Assembly: GCF_037176765.1 (NCBI RefSeq)
Contig: NC_090021.1
Location: 149,055,074 to 149,119,073, forward strand
DNA length: 64,000 nucleotides
Source: Anolis sagrei
Taxonomy: Eukaryota > Chordata > Lepidosauria > Squamata > Anolidae
Direction of reading: 5' to 3'
A model generated the notes under the pieces. The model worked only from the letters and a program-made list of their open reading frames with translations. It was not told where the DNA came from and did not search any database. The position numbers and the translations under genes are program-made. This document shows positions 44,351 through 55,915 of this stretch, piece after piece; the first letter of the stretch is position 1, and every line of letters starts with the position of its first letter.

Positions 44351-45239
44351 TTTTAAAATAACAGGGCCAGTGCCTGGGGGGTGGGGGTAATCCATCTGGC
44401 AATGCTTCCCTATGTGATGGGGAAGCAACGCTGTGGGCAGAGTGCTGGGATAGCCTCACTGCCCCACTGATTTGCCACGAAGGCTGGTGTATCACTCCGC
44501 AGGACCTCGTCAATGTGGTGAGGTCCATAGATCTTTGATAATTCCATAGATTGTATGAATTGTTAGACATTTATGTGGCTTTAAAGACATTTACAATTCC
44601 AAATATTACCGTGTACATAAAAATGCTATCTGAAAAGATGTCACAGCCAAACCAAATCTACCATGGTCAATCCAGAGGCAGTACAAAATCTATGGTTTAT
44701 GTCCATTCCAATAATGAACAAAACTCCTGATTTTCCGAAAGCATTGACTATAATTTCATAAGCAAGTCTGTAAGAGGGTAAAGTTACAGTTGAATCTGAC
44801 AATAGTCCACTCCCATTTGTTAGCTGAACCATGGCCTTCAAAATACCGAAATAACAAAAGAGTTGCACTCAAATAGATACATAATAAGAAATAAGAAAAG
44901 ATACTAGAAACAATACACCAATAATACACCTCAATCTCTGGAAGGGATATGTCAGGTGAGTTTTTTTTTACACACATGCACACACACACACACACACATA
45001 CGTATGTGTGTGTATATATGTGTGTGTGTTGGGAAACATCTTTGCCCATCATTTGATAGTCTAATTTCAGATCAGGTTATCCAAATATTTTAAACATCCA
45101 CTTTTCCTTGCTCCACTGTTGATACTCACTGTTAACTATTGCATGAAAATATTATAATTTTGTGGCATTCTATATTTATCTGAAAAACATAACAACCATA
45201 CACCAACAACAAGAACAATAACAACACTAAACCCAAAGC
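44351..45239. other. Unannotated stretch with a (CA)n/(TG)n palindrome
   Basis: No gene recognised. At 44972-45030 a (CA)n run turns into (TG)n through acatacgtatgtgt, a self-complementary hairpin. Confidence 0.5.
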
Positions 45240-46160
45240 TCATATTAAACATTGGGAACAGTGATGATTTCCTGGGCCAGAGATTTAGGGCAAAATATAG
45301 ATTTGGAAAATTGAGAATACTTATGGGGGGAAAGGATTTAAGTTTTCAGTAGGTGTTTACATTAGAGAAAATATGAATAAAATGTTCTATACAAGTTATA
45401 TAACTCCTGAATTAATGGCCAAAATTGATAAAACCCAATGGGGGGAATGATGGAGATGCAAAATACAGAAAGGCACCTTCCATGTTTGGTGAACCTGTAG
45501 GGTGGTAAACATTTTTGGGGAAAATAAACTAATAAATTAATTTCTAAAAAGATTAAGAAAAAGCCAGAAATGTGCCTATTGGGTTTGTTTCATGAAAGAA
45601 TTCGTAAAGAAGATGTAGAAATTTTCCAATATAGTTTTGTGGCAGAGAGAATTACAATAGCAAAATCTTGGAACGGGGGGAAAGGTCTACTTATTAAGAA
45701 TTGGAGAAGAAAATTAGTTGAGTATATTCAAATGGCCAAGCTCTCCTATTGCATATGGGGAGGGAACAATTGAGACTTGAACTTGGGTATTTAAAAAAAG
45801 AAGACAAAAATAGAATTTATTCATGTTATGATAAGAATCTTTGAAGTGACTGGATTGACCTTGAAGCAGCTGGGGGTGGTGACGCCCGACAGGGAGCTCT
45901 GGCGTGGGCTGGTCCATGAGGTCACGAAGAGTCAGAAATGACTGAACTAATGAACAACAACAACAACAACAATGATAAGAATAGATTTTTGTTAGATACT
46001 AGTTCCATACTGTATGATGCTGGAAGTCATGGGTGATGGTTCATGGGTGGGAATGGCGGGGTGGGATTGGGGAAATAATAATTGTATTTTAATTGTTGAA
46101 TTTCGTAGATTGTATGCTATTTGCACATAACACAATAAAAATTTATACAAAAAAGGAAGA
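45240..46160 (+). mobile_element. L1 LINE, 3' end of ORF2 and 3' UTR, split by BovB
   Basis: The + strand encodes WRCKIQKGTFHVWWTCRVV-type sequence and then MCLLGLFHERIRKEDVEIFQ, FVAERITIAKSWNGGKGLLI and LVEYIQMAKLSYCIW, the C-terminal end of L1 ORF2. A BovB fragment interrupts it at 45839-45971. The 3' UTR ends at about 46155 with caataaaaatttatacaaaa. 5'-truncated and broken. Confidence 0.8.
45839..45971 (+). mobile_element. BovB LINE 3' end inserted in L1
   Basis: ttgaccttgaagcagctggg and ctggtccatgaggtcacgaa then (CAA)n are the BovB 3' end. The 11-mer atgataagaat flanks it exactly (45828-45838 and 45972-45982), a target-primed insertion. Confidence 0.88.
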
Positions 46161-46299
46161 GTTTATTTCTCATCTTTGGATAGATAAATAAGATAGATGA
46201 GAGAAAGGGATGGGCGCCAGTTGGTGTCTTCGAAGGCCATAAATAAGCAGTGAACAGATTGCCTTCAAAAGTTATTTAATATATAACATAAGTAATGGT

Positions 46300-46615
46300 A
46301 CAAGGACCACCTAGTGACACAGCAGATTAAACCACTGAGCTGACCAAAAGGTTGGCGGTTCGAATCTGGGGAGCAGGGTGAGCTTCCGCTGTTAGGCCCA
46401 GCATCTGCCAACCTAGCAGTTCTAAAAAATGCAAATGTGAGTAGATCAATAGGTACTGCTTCTGTGGGAAGGTAATGGCGCTCCATGCAGTCATGCTGGC
46501 CACATGATCTTGGAGGTGTCTATGGACAATGCTGGCTCTTTGACCTAGAAATGGATGAGCAGCACCCCTGAGAGTCAGACATGACTAGATTTAATGTAAG
46601 AGAAACGTTACCTTA
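46300..46615 (+). mobile_element. tRNA-derived Sauria-type SINE
   Basis: A-box-like cacagcagattaaacc and B box cggttcgaatctggg give the tRNA head. The body contains ggtaatggcgctccatgcag and the tail gagtcagacatgactagatt. Its 3' end abuts a second SINE in opposite orientation. Confidence 0.85.
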
Positions 46616-46778
46616 ATGCTACTCACTTTTGCATGTTTTCTAACTGCTAGGTTGGCAGAGGCTGGGAGTAACAATGGGAGCTCATGCCACTCCTCAGATT
46701 CAAACCTGCAACCTTTCAGTTAGTAAGTTCAGCAGCTCAGCGGTTTAACTCACTGTGACAGCGGGGGCTCCCAAGATC
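46616..46778 (-). mobile_element. tRNA-derived Sauria-type SINE, partial, inverted
   Basis: On the - strand it starts with the tRNA head near 46770 (cacagtgagttaaacc) and B-box sequence near 46700. It is truncated after about 160 bases, where it meets the + strand SINE. Confidence 0.8.
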
Positions 46779-47340
46779 CCAGCCATTAAAACAGTCTGTT
46801 AGGAATAACACAGATATGTCCAGATCATAGAAAATGAACTTTGATTAATTGAAGGGTGATTGTGTTTTAGTACTTCCTTGAAAAACCAGGACCTGGATTT
46901 GGGGGCATAATTATCTATTTACAGTAGTTTGATTTGTATTTTTTTTTTTTGTTTCCATTATCTCTGAATATGGGATCTACACTGTTAAGGAATATTTTAC
47001 AGCTCATTAAGTTTCATTCAAATTCTTTGAAATGTAAGACTCTTGATAAAGTGCCCTAGTGCGCATAATGAATTCTGAATCACAGTCATGGTTGGTTCCC
47101 TTGAGATATTGCAAGAACGCAGGGGTCATTGTGTTTCTTCACTACTCTAGTATCACAGGCTCCATTCGAGAGGAAGAAAAGGAAATGTAGACATGAATGG
47201 TTACTTTTTAAAAGTCGCCATCTATTGATAACCAGATCTAATGTGAAAGCAGACATTTTCTGATCTGGAGAAAAAGCATTTTGTTGTAAAAAAGAAAAGA
47301 AAAGAGTGAGTTCTACTTGATATTCTCTTATGGAGGTCAC
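46779..47340. other. Unannotated stretch
   Basis: No gene or repeat recognised. Confidence 0.4.
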
Positions 47341-48139
47341 CGAAAAGAGTATGTCTGTGATCTGCCAATTAGTCCAGCGCTCGGCAGCCAGACTTCTAAC
47401 CAGGACGAATTACAGGGAGTGGTCAACTTCCCTGTTTAAGGAGCTCCACTGGCTGCTGTTCATCTTCCGGTCCCAATTCAAGGTGCAAGTCATCACCTTT
47501 AAAGTCCTAAATGGTTTAGGACCCACCTACCTTTGTGACTGCATTTCCTACCACAAACCTACACAATCTCTTCGATCTTCTGGAGAGGCCCTCCTTTCGC
47601 CCCTTCCACTATCACAAACTCGACGTGTGGGTACGAGAGAGAGGGCCTTCTCCACTATGGCCCCTCACCTTTGGAACTCATTACCTGGGGAGATTAGGCA
47701 AGCCCCTACCCTAGTAGCCTTTAAGAAGGCTTCAAAAGCTTGGCTCTTCCGATGTGCCTTCGGAGAGTGAACGCTCAACCCATTTGTCTATTTCCATCTA
47801 CAGTTGTCCCCTCGATAAAGTACCTTCTCCTGTTCCCTATAAAGGCCAAACTCCACTGCTCCTCCTTCTCAGCCTCCTCTCTCATAAATGCATTTTTTAT
47901 TCCTAACTCACCCAGGGTTTTAAGCTTTTAACATTTTATCTCATACATCTGGCCCGCCCTCTGTGTTTGATTTTATTATGTCATTTTATATTGTTTATTT
48001 TATCTGTTATTTTATATATTTTGTTATGATGTTTTTTCCTGCTTTCTTTTGTCTAATTGTGTTGTATTATTTTGGGCTTGGCCTCATGTTAGCCGCCTTG
48101 AGTCACCTTTGGGGAGATGGTGGCGAGTTATAAATAAAG

Positions 48140-48175
<36 letters not shown>
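47341..48175 (+). mobile_element. L2-type LINE, 3' end
   Basis: One open frame (47330-47770) carries VQRSAARLLTRTNYREWSTS, FKELHWLLFIFRSQFKVQVI, FKVLNGLGPTYLCDCISYHK and RAFSTMAPHLWNSLPGEIRQ, the L2 C-terminal tail. The 3' UTR includes ccgccttgagtcacctttgg and ends at an (ATT)n run (48140-48175). The best-preserved L2 tail in the window. Confidence 0.92.
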
Positions 48176-48278
48176 GGATCACAACAAGATGAGTCCACAG
48201 CAGACACTCTGCTAGCTGTTGAATTGGATCACACGTTGGACACTTCCCAAGTGTCTAGGACTGTGTGATGTGTTGTTG

Positions 48279-48310
<32 letters not shown>

Positions 48311-48414
48311 TGGAACACAACAAGATGAGTCCACAGCAGACACTCTGCTGGCTGTTGAATTGGATCACACGTTGGACACTTCCCAAGTGTCTAGGACTGT
48401 GTGATGTGTTGCTG

Positions 48415-48455
<41 letters not shown>

Positions 48456-48732
48456 TGGAACACAACAAGATGAGTCCACAGCAGACACTCTGCTGGCTGT
48501 TGAATTGGATCACACGTCGGACACTTCCCAAGCATCTAGGACTGTGTGATGTACTATTATTATTATTATTATTATTATTAGAAACACAACAAGATGAGTC
48601 CACAGCAGACACTCTGCTGGCTGTTGTATTAGATCACGCATCAGACACTTCCCAAGTGTCTAGGACTGTGTGATGTATCGGCGAATAATGCGTGCAGATC
48701 CCAGTAAGGTGGCCTTCTGCAGCTAGCAGATG

Positions 48733-48772
<40 letters not shown>
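48140..48772. repeat. Chain of R4/Dong 3' ends in an (ATT)n tract
   Basis: Four units begin at 48176, 48312, 48457 and 48581 with caacaagatgagtccacagc-type sequence and are separated by 25-50 bp of ATT repeats. Units 1-3 stop at the same point (gtgtgatgtg); unit 4 runs on to about 48733 (ggcgaataatgcgtgcagat) and another ATT tract. From memory of lizard repeats, this is the 3' end of R4/Dong LINEs on the - strand, a clade that inserts into TAA repeats. Confidence 0.7.
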
Positions 48773-48773
<1 letters not shown>

Positions 48774-49465
48774 CTGCTCTATGTACAACAGCATGCAACA
48801 TGAATTATCTGTAGAGCCTGCATGCCAAATCTGTCTATGTATCCTAGGCGAATTCTCCCTTTGGATAGAGGACCAAACAGAGCAATGCAGAAGACAGCAT
48901 GGAGAATGTTGTGCTTGGGGCATGACCAGAAGGCATTTTAAGAGACAACTGGGAGAAAGAAAATCTTATTGAGGATGCACAGGAACTCTGCGGAGAGAAG
49001 GAAACTGCTCAGTATTTTCTAACTCAGTTCAGTAACCTCTTCAGGTTAGCTTGCCAAGGAAAATATAGCAGCATATTCCCAACGGTGGCATGGATTCCAT
49101 CTGGGGAGATGAGTACAGACCCAAACCCATTCCATTTACTGCTGGATATTCCGTAAAGAAGTGGGCAAAGAGATGATCAAATTAGATCTCGAAACAGGGT
49201 GACGACTCAGGTGGCTATGGGAGTGCTCTTGTTGGTGCCAGAGAGGTAGTTGAGTGCAGTGGAAGGCAATGGAGGCGTGCCTGTGATGGATGTGGTGATG
49301 ACATGTTGAGCCACCTAGGCTAAGTAAGCGTGTGGTCTGGTGTCCCCTATGAAGCTAGCTCTTGCCCAGGAAAGAGCTGTTGGTGAGAAGAGACTGAAGA
49401 TGTCTTGGCTTGTGGTACCGGGACTCTCACCACAGTCTCAACTGACCAATGTGGGAATCAGGGAT
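48773..49465. other. Unannotated stretch
   Basis: No family assigned; the first 200 bases follow the ATT tract and could be more of the R4-type element. Confidence 0.35.
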
Positions 49466-49550
49466 CTTGCCTTCATAGAATCATAGAATTGGAAGAGACC
49501 TCATGGGCCATACAGTCCAACCTCCTGCCAAGAAGCAGTATTCTGGATAA
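49466..49550 (-). mobile_element. CR1 LINE, 3' end fragment
   Basis: atagaatcatagaattggaa then gagacctcatgggccata and ccaacctcctgccaagaagc are the reverse complement of the CR1 3' UTR. Confidence 0.85.
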
Positions 49551-49664
49551 GAAATGCCTTCACAGTTTTTCCCAAGACAGGAAGACAGTCACTAGCTTCA
49601 CCCTGTGAGGTGTGAGTAGGAAGAGACCTATAAAAACTGTCCTAAGGACGGAATACTAGATAAC

Positions 49665-49915
49665 CCTTGTAGGCACAGGAGATGAAGTACTTGGCTGCAT
49701 CATGAGAAGACAAGAAAGCTTAAAAAAGTCAATAATCCTGGGGGAAATGGAAGAAAAAAGGATGAGGAGCCTAACAAGAGCAAGATGGATGAATGGCATC
49801 CTTGAAGTGACTGGCTTGACTCTGAAGGAGCTGGGGGTGGTGACGGCCGACAGGGAACTCTGGTGTGGGCTGGTCCATGAGGTCACAAAGAGTCGGAAGT
49901 GACTGTATGAATAAA
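49665..49915 (+). mobile_element. BovB LINE, 3' end
   Basis: Encodes MRRQESLKKSIILGEMEEKR, ARWMNGILEVTGLTLKELGV and LVHEVTKSRK, the BovB tail, then gtcacaaagagtcggaagtg, the typical BovB/Bov-tA 3' end. 5'-truncated. Confidence 0.88.
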
Positions 49916-50658
49916 CAAGAACAGGCACAGGTTGAGGAAAGGCAGCCGCAAGACATGTTGAGTAGACATAAGGAGAAAATAAAATGAAGCCAAGAAGTGA
50001 CTCTGCTCAAACTGCCTAGTGGTGAATCTCCAACGCAGAAGATTCTGGCTGTTCTTGATAGCCCTGACAGGCTGACCTAACATGCTGATTTATGATGGTA
50101 TGGTTATAGATGTAATAATGTAGTAATTAATACTGTTAAGATTTAATGAGATTAGCCCTTGAATGCTTATGTTTCACAAAAGCCTGTTAGAGCTGTGTAA
50201 GTCCTTAAACAGATGAAACTATATCTGAATGGATTACAGGATAAGTTATATCATTACAATGGTTAAAGATGATACAAGGCACAGAACACTGTATATATAC
50301 ATCTCCAGGGATCTTGTCCACATCCTTGGGCTGCACTAATTAGAATGAATCCATTAAAACTGGACAAGCAGGTGATCATGTTACATCCTGAGAGACTGAG
50401 GTTAAAACAGTGATTTTGATGTTTACGGTGGATAAAATATTACATTAAATTGTTTAGTGGCATGATGTTTGACATATGTTAAATATTACTAAGCCTGCTA
50501 AAGAGATGTAGAGAGATCAAAGTTCAGCTCTCATCAAAGTTCCTAGGAAATAGTAACATTCTAATAGTTGTATCCTATACTGTAACTAGATAGTGATACC
50601 TTAAATGCAAAATGTAATGCTGTGTAATATCTGCATTTCTTCCTACAGGTGATAGTTA
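49916..50658. other. Unannotated stretch
   Basis: No gene or repeat recognised. Confidence 0.4.
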
Positions 50659-50660
50659 TA

Positions 50661-51457
50661 CAAGGGTTATCCTGAAAGTAAGGTTAAAAGGCATGTAGCT
50701 CTTGCGGGGAATATTTTCGTGGGAAATTCGTATCACCGTCATGTAGCGGGAAGCCAGCCAAAGTGAACGAGCAGTGCCAGTCGTCAGTAGCTCATTGACT
50801 AGTGTTGTGGTGAAGGTTAGAGATGAGCGTTCTCATTCCGTTTCCTTCCAAGTGCGAAGATCACGCTGTAATATGCTACCTAAATGCTAAGGGTATGAAC
50901 ACCACTGTAATTCATTGTGAAATTGTTTCAGTTTATGGAGAGGATGTAATGTCAAGACAGCATGTGACAAAATGGGTACAGAATATATTGTGAGACCATG
51001 AAGAAACTTTGCAGAGCCATCCAAAACAAATGTCGTGGGATGCTGACAGCGGGAGTCCATCTCCTTCATAACAATGCGTGTCTGCACACCGCTCACGCAA
51101 CACAAGAGTTATTGACTTCATTTGGTTGGGATGTTTTAAGCCACCCATCTCACAGTCCCGATCTCGCACCCAGTAACTATGATCCGTTCACTAAATTGAA
51201 GGAACATCTTGGTGGAAAACACTTTTCCAATGGCGACGAGATGAAAATTAGAACTGGCTGAAAAAGGTGGAGGGAAACTTCTATGACACAGGCATCAAAA
51301 ACCCGTCCCGTGGATGACAAAATGTATTGAACTGAATTGAGATTATCTGAAAAAATAATGTAATACCTATGTTACAATCCATGTAAGTTTTATTAAAATA
51401 TATTCATTCTATGCATTTTTAAAAAATCTTGTATCCTTACTGTCCAGATAATCCTTG
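50661..51457 (+). mobile_element. Tc1/mariner-type element, inactive
   Basis: Inverted ends (caagggttatcctgaaagta and its counterpart tactgtccagataatccttg) lie between TA dinucleotides at 50659-50660 and 51458-51459. The interior encodes parts of a mariner transposase: an N-terminal region with CYLNAKGMNTTVIHCEIVS and a catalytic region with GVHLLHNNACLHTAHATQEL, SHPSHSPDLAPSNY and LKEHLGGKHF. The catalytic aspartates in LLHDNA and SDY appear as asparagine, and the middle of the gene is missing. 797 bp against about 1.3 kb for a full mariner. Confidence 0.88.
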
Positions 51458-51687
51458 TAGATAGATATGAATGCATATCATAAATAGCCTAAAAAGAGTC
51501 ACTCAGTTTCCATATAAATATTGCAAAGTGGAAGAGTGCTTAAGTGGAGTGTTGATGTTGACTCTGTCTTGTCTGATTTAACCACCATCATGAGTTGGGC
51601 ACTAAAGTGTCAGAGGTTGATAAAAGGTTCACGGACAAAATGCAGAATTGGTTGACAAATGGTAAGGACAGTATAGCTATTAGGTTC

Positions 51688-52172
51688 TTGTGGGTTTTTT
51701 TCGGGCTATAGGGCCATGTTCTAGAGGCATTTCTCCTGACGTTTCGCCTGCATCTATGGCAAGCATCCTCAGAGGTAGTGAGGTCTGTTGGAAATAGGAC
51801 AATGGGTTTATATATCTGTGGAATGGCTGGGGTGGGGCAAAGAGCTGTTCTCTGCTAGAGGTAGGTGTGAATGTTTCAGCTGACCACCTTCATTAGCATT
51901 TGAATGCTAATGAAGGTGCTAATGAATGAGCCTGGGAAAACTTTTTGTTGAGAGGTGTTAAGATGTGCCTGGTTGTTTCCTCTCTGCTGTTTTGCTGTTG
52001 TAATTTTAGAGTTTTTTAATACTGGTAGCCAGATTTTGTTCATTTTCATGGTCTCTTCCTTTCTGTTGAAATTGTCCACATGCTTGTGGATTTCAATGGC
52101 TTCTCTGTGTAGTCTGACATGGTGGTTGTTGGTGTGGTCCAGCATTTCTGTGTTCTCAAATAATATGCTGAA
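51688..52172 (-). mobile_element. Penelope-like element, 3' part, fossil
   Basis: On the - strand it shows the end of the GIY-YIG region (LDHTNNHHVRLHREAIEIHK and HVDNFNRKEETM) and the terminal block to about 51688 (cgggctatagggccatgttc reversed). It overlaps the family consensus seen at 7898-9352. Strongly 5'-truncated. Confidence 0.88.
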
Positions 52173-52189
52173 ATAGTATAGCTATTTCA

Positions 52190-53165
52190 CTGATGATGAT
52201 GATCATGATGATCATGATCATAATACTTTATTTATATACCGCTCCATCTCCCTGACGGGACTCAGAGCAGTTCCCAAATAATATCACAAAACATACAGAG
52301 TAAAAACAACATAACCATAAGATTAACAAACAAAATATAAACATAAAAATTGTCGCCATAACAGACATATACTAAAAGTAATCCTGCCTGTTCAAGGCAA
52401 TTTAAAAATTTAAAAGGCCGGGCCAAGATTTGTGCAAGCCCAAAAATTCTAGGGGCCCAGCGAATTAAGTGCAATGCTATGGCAGGCAACAATAATATTA
52501 GGTACAGGTCATTCCGGGGCCGATTAGAGGAAAGAATCTGGATAACTGGTAGGAAGAATAAGGCCGTATTAGACAACATGTGGGGCTGAGTTAGAACTGG
52601 TCATTTTCAAAGGCTTGTTGAAACCACCAGGTCTTCAAGCTCTTACGAAAGGAGGGGAGGGATGGGGCCTGTCTTATTTCCCTTGGAAGGGCATTCCAGA
52701 CGCAGGGGGCCACCACTGAGAAGGCCTCTCTCTCATCTCAACCAACCGCACTTGAGACGGTAGTGGGACCGAGAGGAGGGCCTCCTCAGAAGATCTTAGA
52801 GCTCGTGCCGGTTCATAGAAGGAGATGCGATCGCAGAGATAGGCGAGGCCCAAACCGTTTAGGGCTTTATAGGTCATGACCTGCACCTTGAATTTGGCTC
52901 GGCAACTTATCAGCAGCCAATGAAGCTGTTTTAATAGGGGTGTTGTATGCTCCCCATACTTTGCTCCAGTAAGGAGCCTGGCTGCCGCCTGCTGTACCAG
53001 ATCAAACTTCCAGGCCGTCTTCAAGGGCAGCCCCACGTAGAGCACATTGCAATAGTCCAGTTTGGATGTAACCAAGGAGTGGACCACCCTGGCCAAGTCA
53101 GACTTTACGAGGTATGGTCGCAGCTGGCGCACAAGTTTGAGTTTATGCCCATTACTTGCTTGTTG
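52190..53165 (-). mobile_element. L2-type LINE, 3' end
   Basis: The - strand encodes LARVVHSLVTSKLDYCNVLY, VGLPLKTAWKFDLVQQAAAR, YKALNGLGLAYLCDRISFYE and ALRSSEEALLSV, then one break, then the 3' UTR to about 52230 (ctttatttatataccgctcc reversed). It opens with a (GAT)n run at 52193-52225. Confidence 0.92.
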
Positions 53166-53400
53166 GTGTCACAATAATGCACTAAGAGGGTTTTTTTAAT
53201 CACCTTTGCTACTTAACTAAAAAGACATGGTGATTATAGGATTTTTGTGACTGTATTTAACTTTGGTGTTGATATGAATGACCAGAAGTACATCCGACTT
53301 AGGACCTCATCACACTTTCACCCCGTCTAATGGATTTCCAGCGGAGGCCCCATCCCCAACCAAGATGAAAGTATCATTGGACACATTCCCCACAACATGG
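53166..53400. other. Unclassified stretch
   Basis: 53285-53400 (acctcatcacactttcaccc) has the style of an old DNA transposon but no matching end was found. Confidence 0.35.
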
Positions 53401-53805
53401 GGGCTTCCAATTAATCATTTGAGCAACTATGTTATGCCTCTGCTTGTAGTCTGTCTGCTCGATCTTCTTGCAGCAGCTGAGGGTGTGATCTATTGTTTCA
53501 TCTGCTTCCTTGCAGAGCCTACATTTGGGATCTGTCATTGACTTTTCAATTCTGGCTTTGATGGCATTGGTTCGAATTGCCTGTTCTTGGGCTGCCAGAA
53601 TCAGGCCCTCCGTCTCCTTTTTCAGAGTCCCATTTGTGAGCCACAGCCATGTTTTTTCTTTGTCAATTTGGCTCTCAGTTTTTCCCAGGAACTGTCCATG
53701 GAGAGCCTTCTTTTGCCAGTTTTCTCTTCTGCTCTGCATTGTTTTTTTATGGTATTCACTCTTTGTCTTTTGCACTTTAAGCAGTTTACTGTTAAGTTGT
53801 TGTTG

Positions 53806-53852
<47 letters not shown>

Positions 53853-53855
53853 ACT
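53401..53855 (-). mobile_element. R4/Dong-type LINE fragment beside (ATT)n
   Basis: The - strand frame carries WLTNGTLKKETEGLILAAQE, QAIRTNAIKARIEKSMTDPK and CRLCKEADETIDHTLSCCKK, followed by QTDYKQRHNIVAQMI. The C-x2-C-x7-H-x4-C knuckle precedes the restriction-like endonuclease of R2/R4-type elements. It abuts an (ATT)n run at 53807-53851, the known target type of Dong/R4. Confidence 0.8.
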
Positions 53856-54785
53856 AGCCATATAATGCAGCTTCAAGCTTAGACAAGGCCTGGGCGTGCT
53901 GTCCGCTTTTTGGAGACAAAAATATTTTCAACCCTTTCCCTGGGAATTGAGGAGGAAGGTCCCATATTGTGCCAAAGCTTTCTTGGCACCTTTTCATTGC
54001 TGCTGTACAGGTCTTTTAAGAAGGGAAGAAGAGAAAGGCACGCTGACCTGGAAGAAAAAATTAGCATGTATAGGTTTGCAGTCTAAAATGCTTGATCATG
54101 CAATAACCAAATAGTCAGTAGGCGCCGTTGAATACTAAACACATCTAAAAACCAGGCCACATTTTAAGGTCTAAATAATTCAGTCTGAAATGAATTTTTT
54201 AAAAGGCTAAATTTAGTCGTTCTCCTACAGTTTTTGGCTCTGATGTAATGCCGCATACCTTGTGGGTTTTTTGTTATTGCTAAATGTACAAGATTGATCA
54301 ACTTGGATGCAATGAACTTTGGGAAAAGTGGCCTCATTGCTATTCTGGGACACATTGCAAATTCCTAGTCTTACCACATCCTGGAAAACTTTGAGAAGTA
54401 ATTGTTTTTAGATCTACAGATGCATGTAGACATGTGACAGAAAGACTTAGGAGTACATACATGTCAAAATGATGTGTTCCAGAAACAACTTACTCATCCA
54501 TCTTTAATTAAAATCCTCCTTATGTCCCAAAGCTTCTATTAGCAACGGCATATATACCTATATGGAATCTTATCAAAAGACACTACTTTTCTACTGTACT
54601 ACATTTATTTTTTATTTGGATAGGTACAAATTGCCCAAGTAAACAAGATATGCAGACATGTGATTTTAACAATTGACTCATCTTCTTGATGATATAGTAT
54701 TATAGTTTATCAAGTAAATGCCCAGTTACTCCAGAAAACAGTTAAATAGTCTTTAGCTATTGCAGTAAAATTGAGTTAAAGGGAA
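53856..54785. other. Unannotated stretch
   Basis: No gene or repeat recognised. Confidence 0.4.
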
Positions 54786-54944
54786 TTGAATTCAAAATCT
54801 ATATGGATAAGCTGGAATGTGTTCAGAGGAGGCAAACCAAAGTGATAAATGGTCTGGAAGCCAAGCCTTATTTGGAGCAGCTTGGGGCATGTTTAGCTTG
54901 AAGTTGGGCATGTTTAGCTTGGAATTGGGCATGTATCGCTTGGA
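54786..54944 (+). mobile_element. CR1 LINE fragment
   Basis: gctggaatgtgttcagagga and ggcaaaccaaagtgataaat match the LECVQRR segment of CR1 ORF2 as in 24265. A 22-base unit (agcttggaattgggcatgt) is duplicated near 54895-54935. Confidence 0.65.
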
Positions 54945-55205
54945 GACAGTGGCAGTGGGTTAAAACCCCTGTGCCAGCAGGACTGAAGACCGATAGGTCA
55001 CAGGTTTGAATCCGGGAGAGCACGAATGAGCTCCCTCTGTCAGCTCCAATTCCTCATGCGAGGACAAGAGGGAAGCCTCCCACAAGGATGGTAAAACATC
55101 AAAACATCCAGGCATCCCCTGGGCAATGTCCTTGCAGACGGCCAATTCTCTCACACCAAAAGCGACTTGCAGTTTCTTAAGTCGCTCCTGACCCACACAC
55201 ACACA
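54945..55205 (+). mobile_element. tRNA-derived SINE (second family)
   Basis: A box cagtgggttaaaacccc and B box caggtttgaatccggg, then a body with cccacaaggatggtaaaaca and ggcatcccctgggcaatgtc and a (CA)n end. Different body from the Sauria-type copies at 32908 and 46300. Confidence 0.85.
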
Positions 55206-55484
55206 AAAGCTTGGAGAAGAGAAGCTTAAGAGGGCACCTGATGACCAGATTTAAATGTTGGATAAGAGAGATCAGGGTTGCTTTCTACTACTCCAAAGAT
55301 GTAAATTGATATTCACTAGCATTTTACCCTACCCAAGGTAGGGGGTGGGAGTCAACTTTGTTGCAGTTGCACAGTGCAAGGAACTGATTTGGTTTAACTG
55401 TGAAACCAAGGCCATTTAATGCATCCTTGAACAATGATTTTATGGGATACTCAGGAGTTTTTCCAAAACCTGCATCTTTGGGCA

Positions 55485-55915
55485 TGTGTGATCAACTGTG
55501 CTGCTTTTTATTTGGGAAACCGCCATGGTTGGTTGCACAAATATTTCAAATATTTAAACATGGCTATCAGGTCCCCTCTCAGCCTTCTGTTCTTCAAGCA
55601 AATATACCCAGTTCTCTCAGCTGCTCCTCATAGGGCTTGGTTTCCAAAACTTTGATCATTTTGGTTGTCCCTATTTGGACATGTTCCAGCCTGTCAATAA
55701 CCTTCTAGAATGGCAGTGCCCAGAATTGGACACGAAGTCATTCCAGGTGACGTCTGACCAAAGGAGACTAGAGTAAAATTATTTTATCTAGGTTTTATTT
55801 AGCTGCTGCATCACGCTGCTGACTCATATTCAACTTGTGATCTACTAAGCTCCTAGTTCACTTTCGTCATTACAGTTTACAAGCCAGGTGCCACCCATCC
55901 TATATCTGTGTGTGT
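55485..55915 (-). mobile_element. CR1 LINE, ORF2 fragment
   Basis: + strand phrases gctatcaggtcccctctcag, ctcctcatagggcttggttt and ctagttcactttcgtcatta are the reverse complement of the last third of CR1 ORF2. It abuts an RTE-like LINE copy. Confidence 0.75.

Noticed and set aside
48219-48673. Low-complexity frames rich in Y, L or N, and a regular repeat-spacer look
   Set aside because: These are ATT tracts between LINE 3' ends. Not a gene, and not a CRISPR array: spacing is microsatellite and the organism is a vertebrate.
54945-55030. Possible tRNA gene
   Set aside because: A and B boxes exist, but no cloverleaf or anticodon arm is convincing and a SINE body follows. The same holds for 33150-33235 and 46300-46380.
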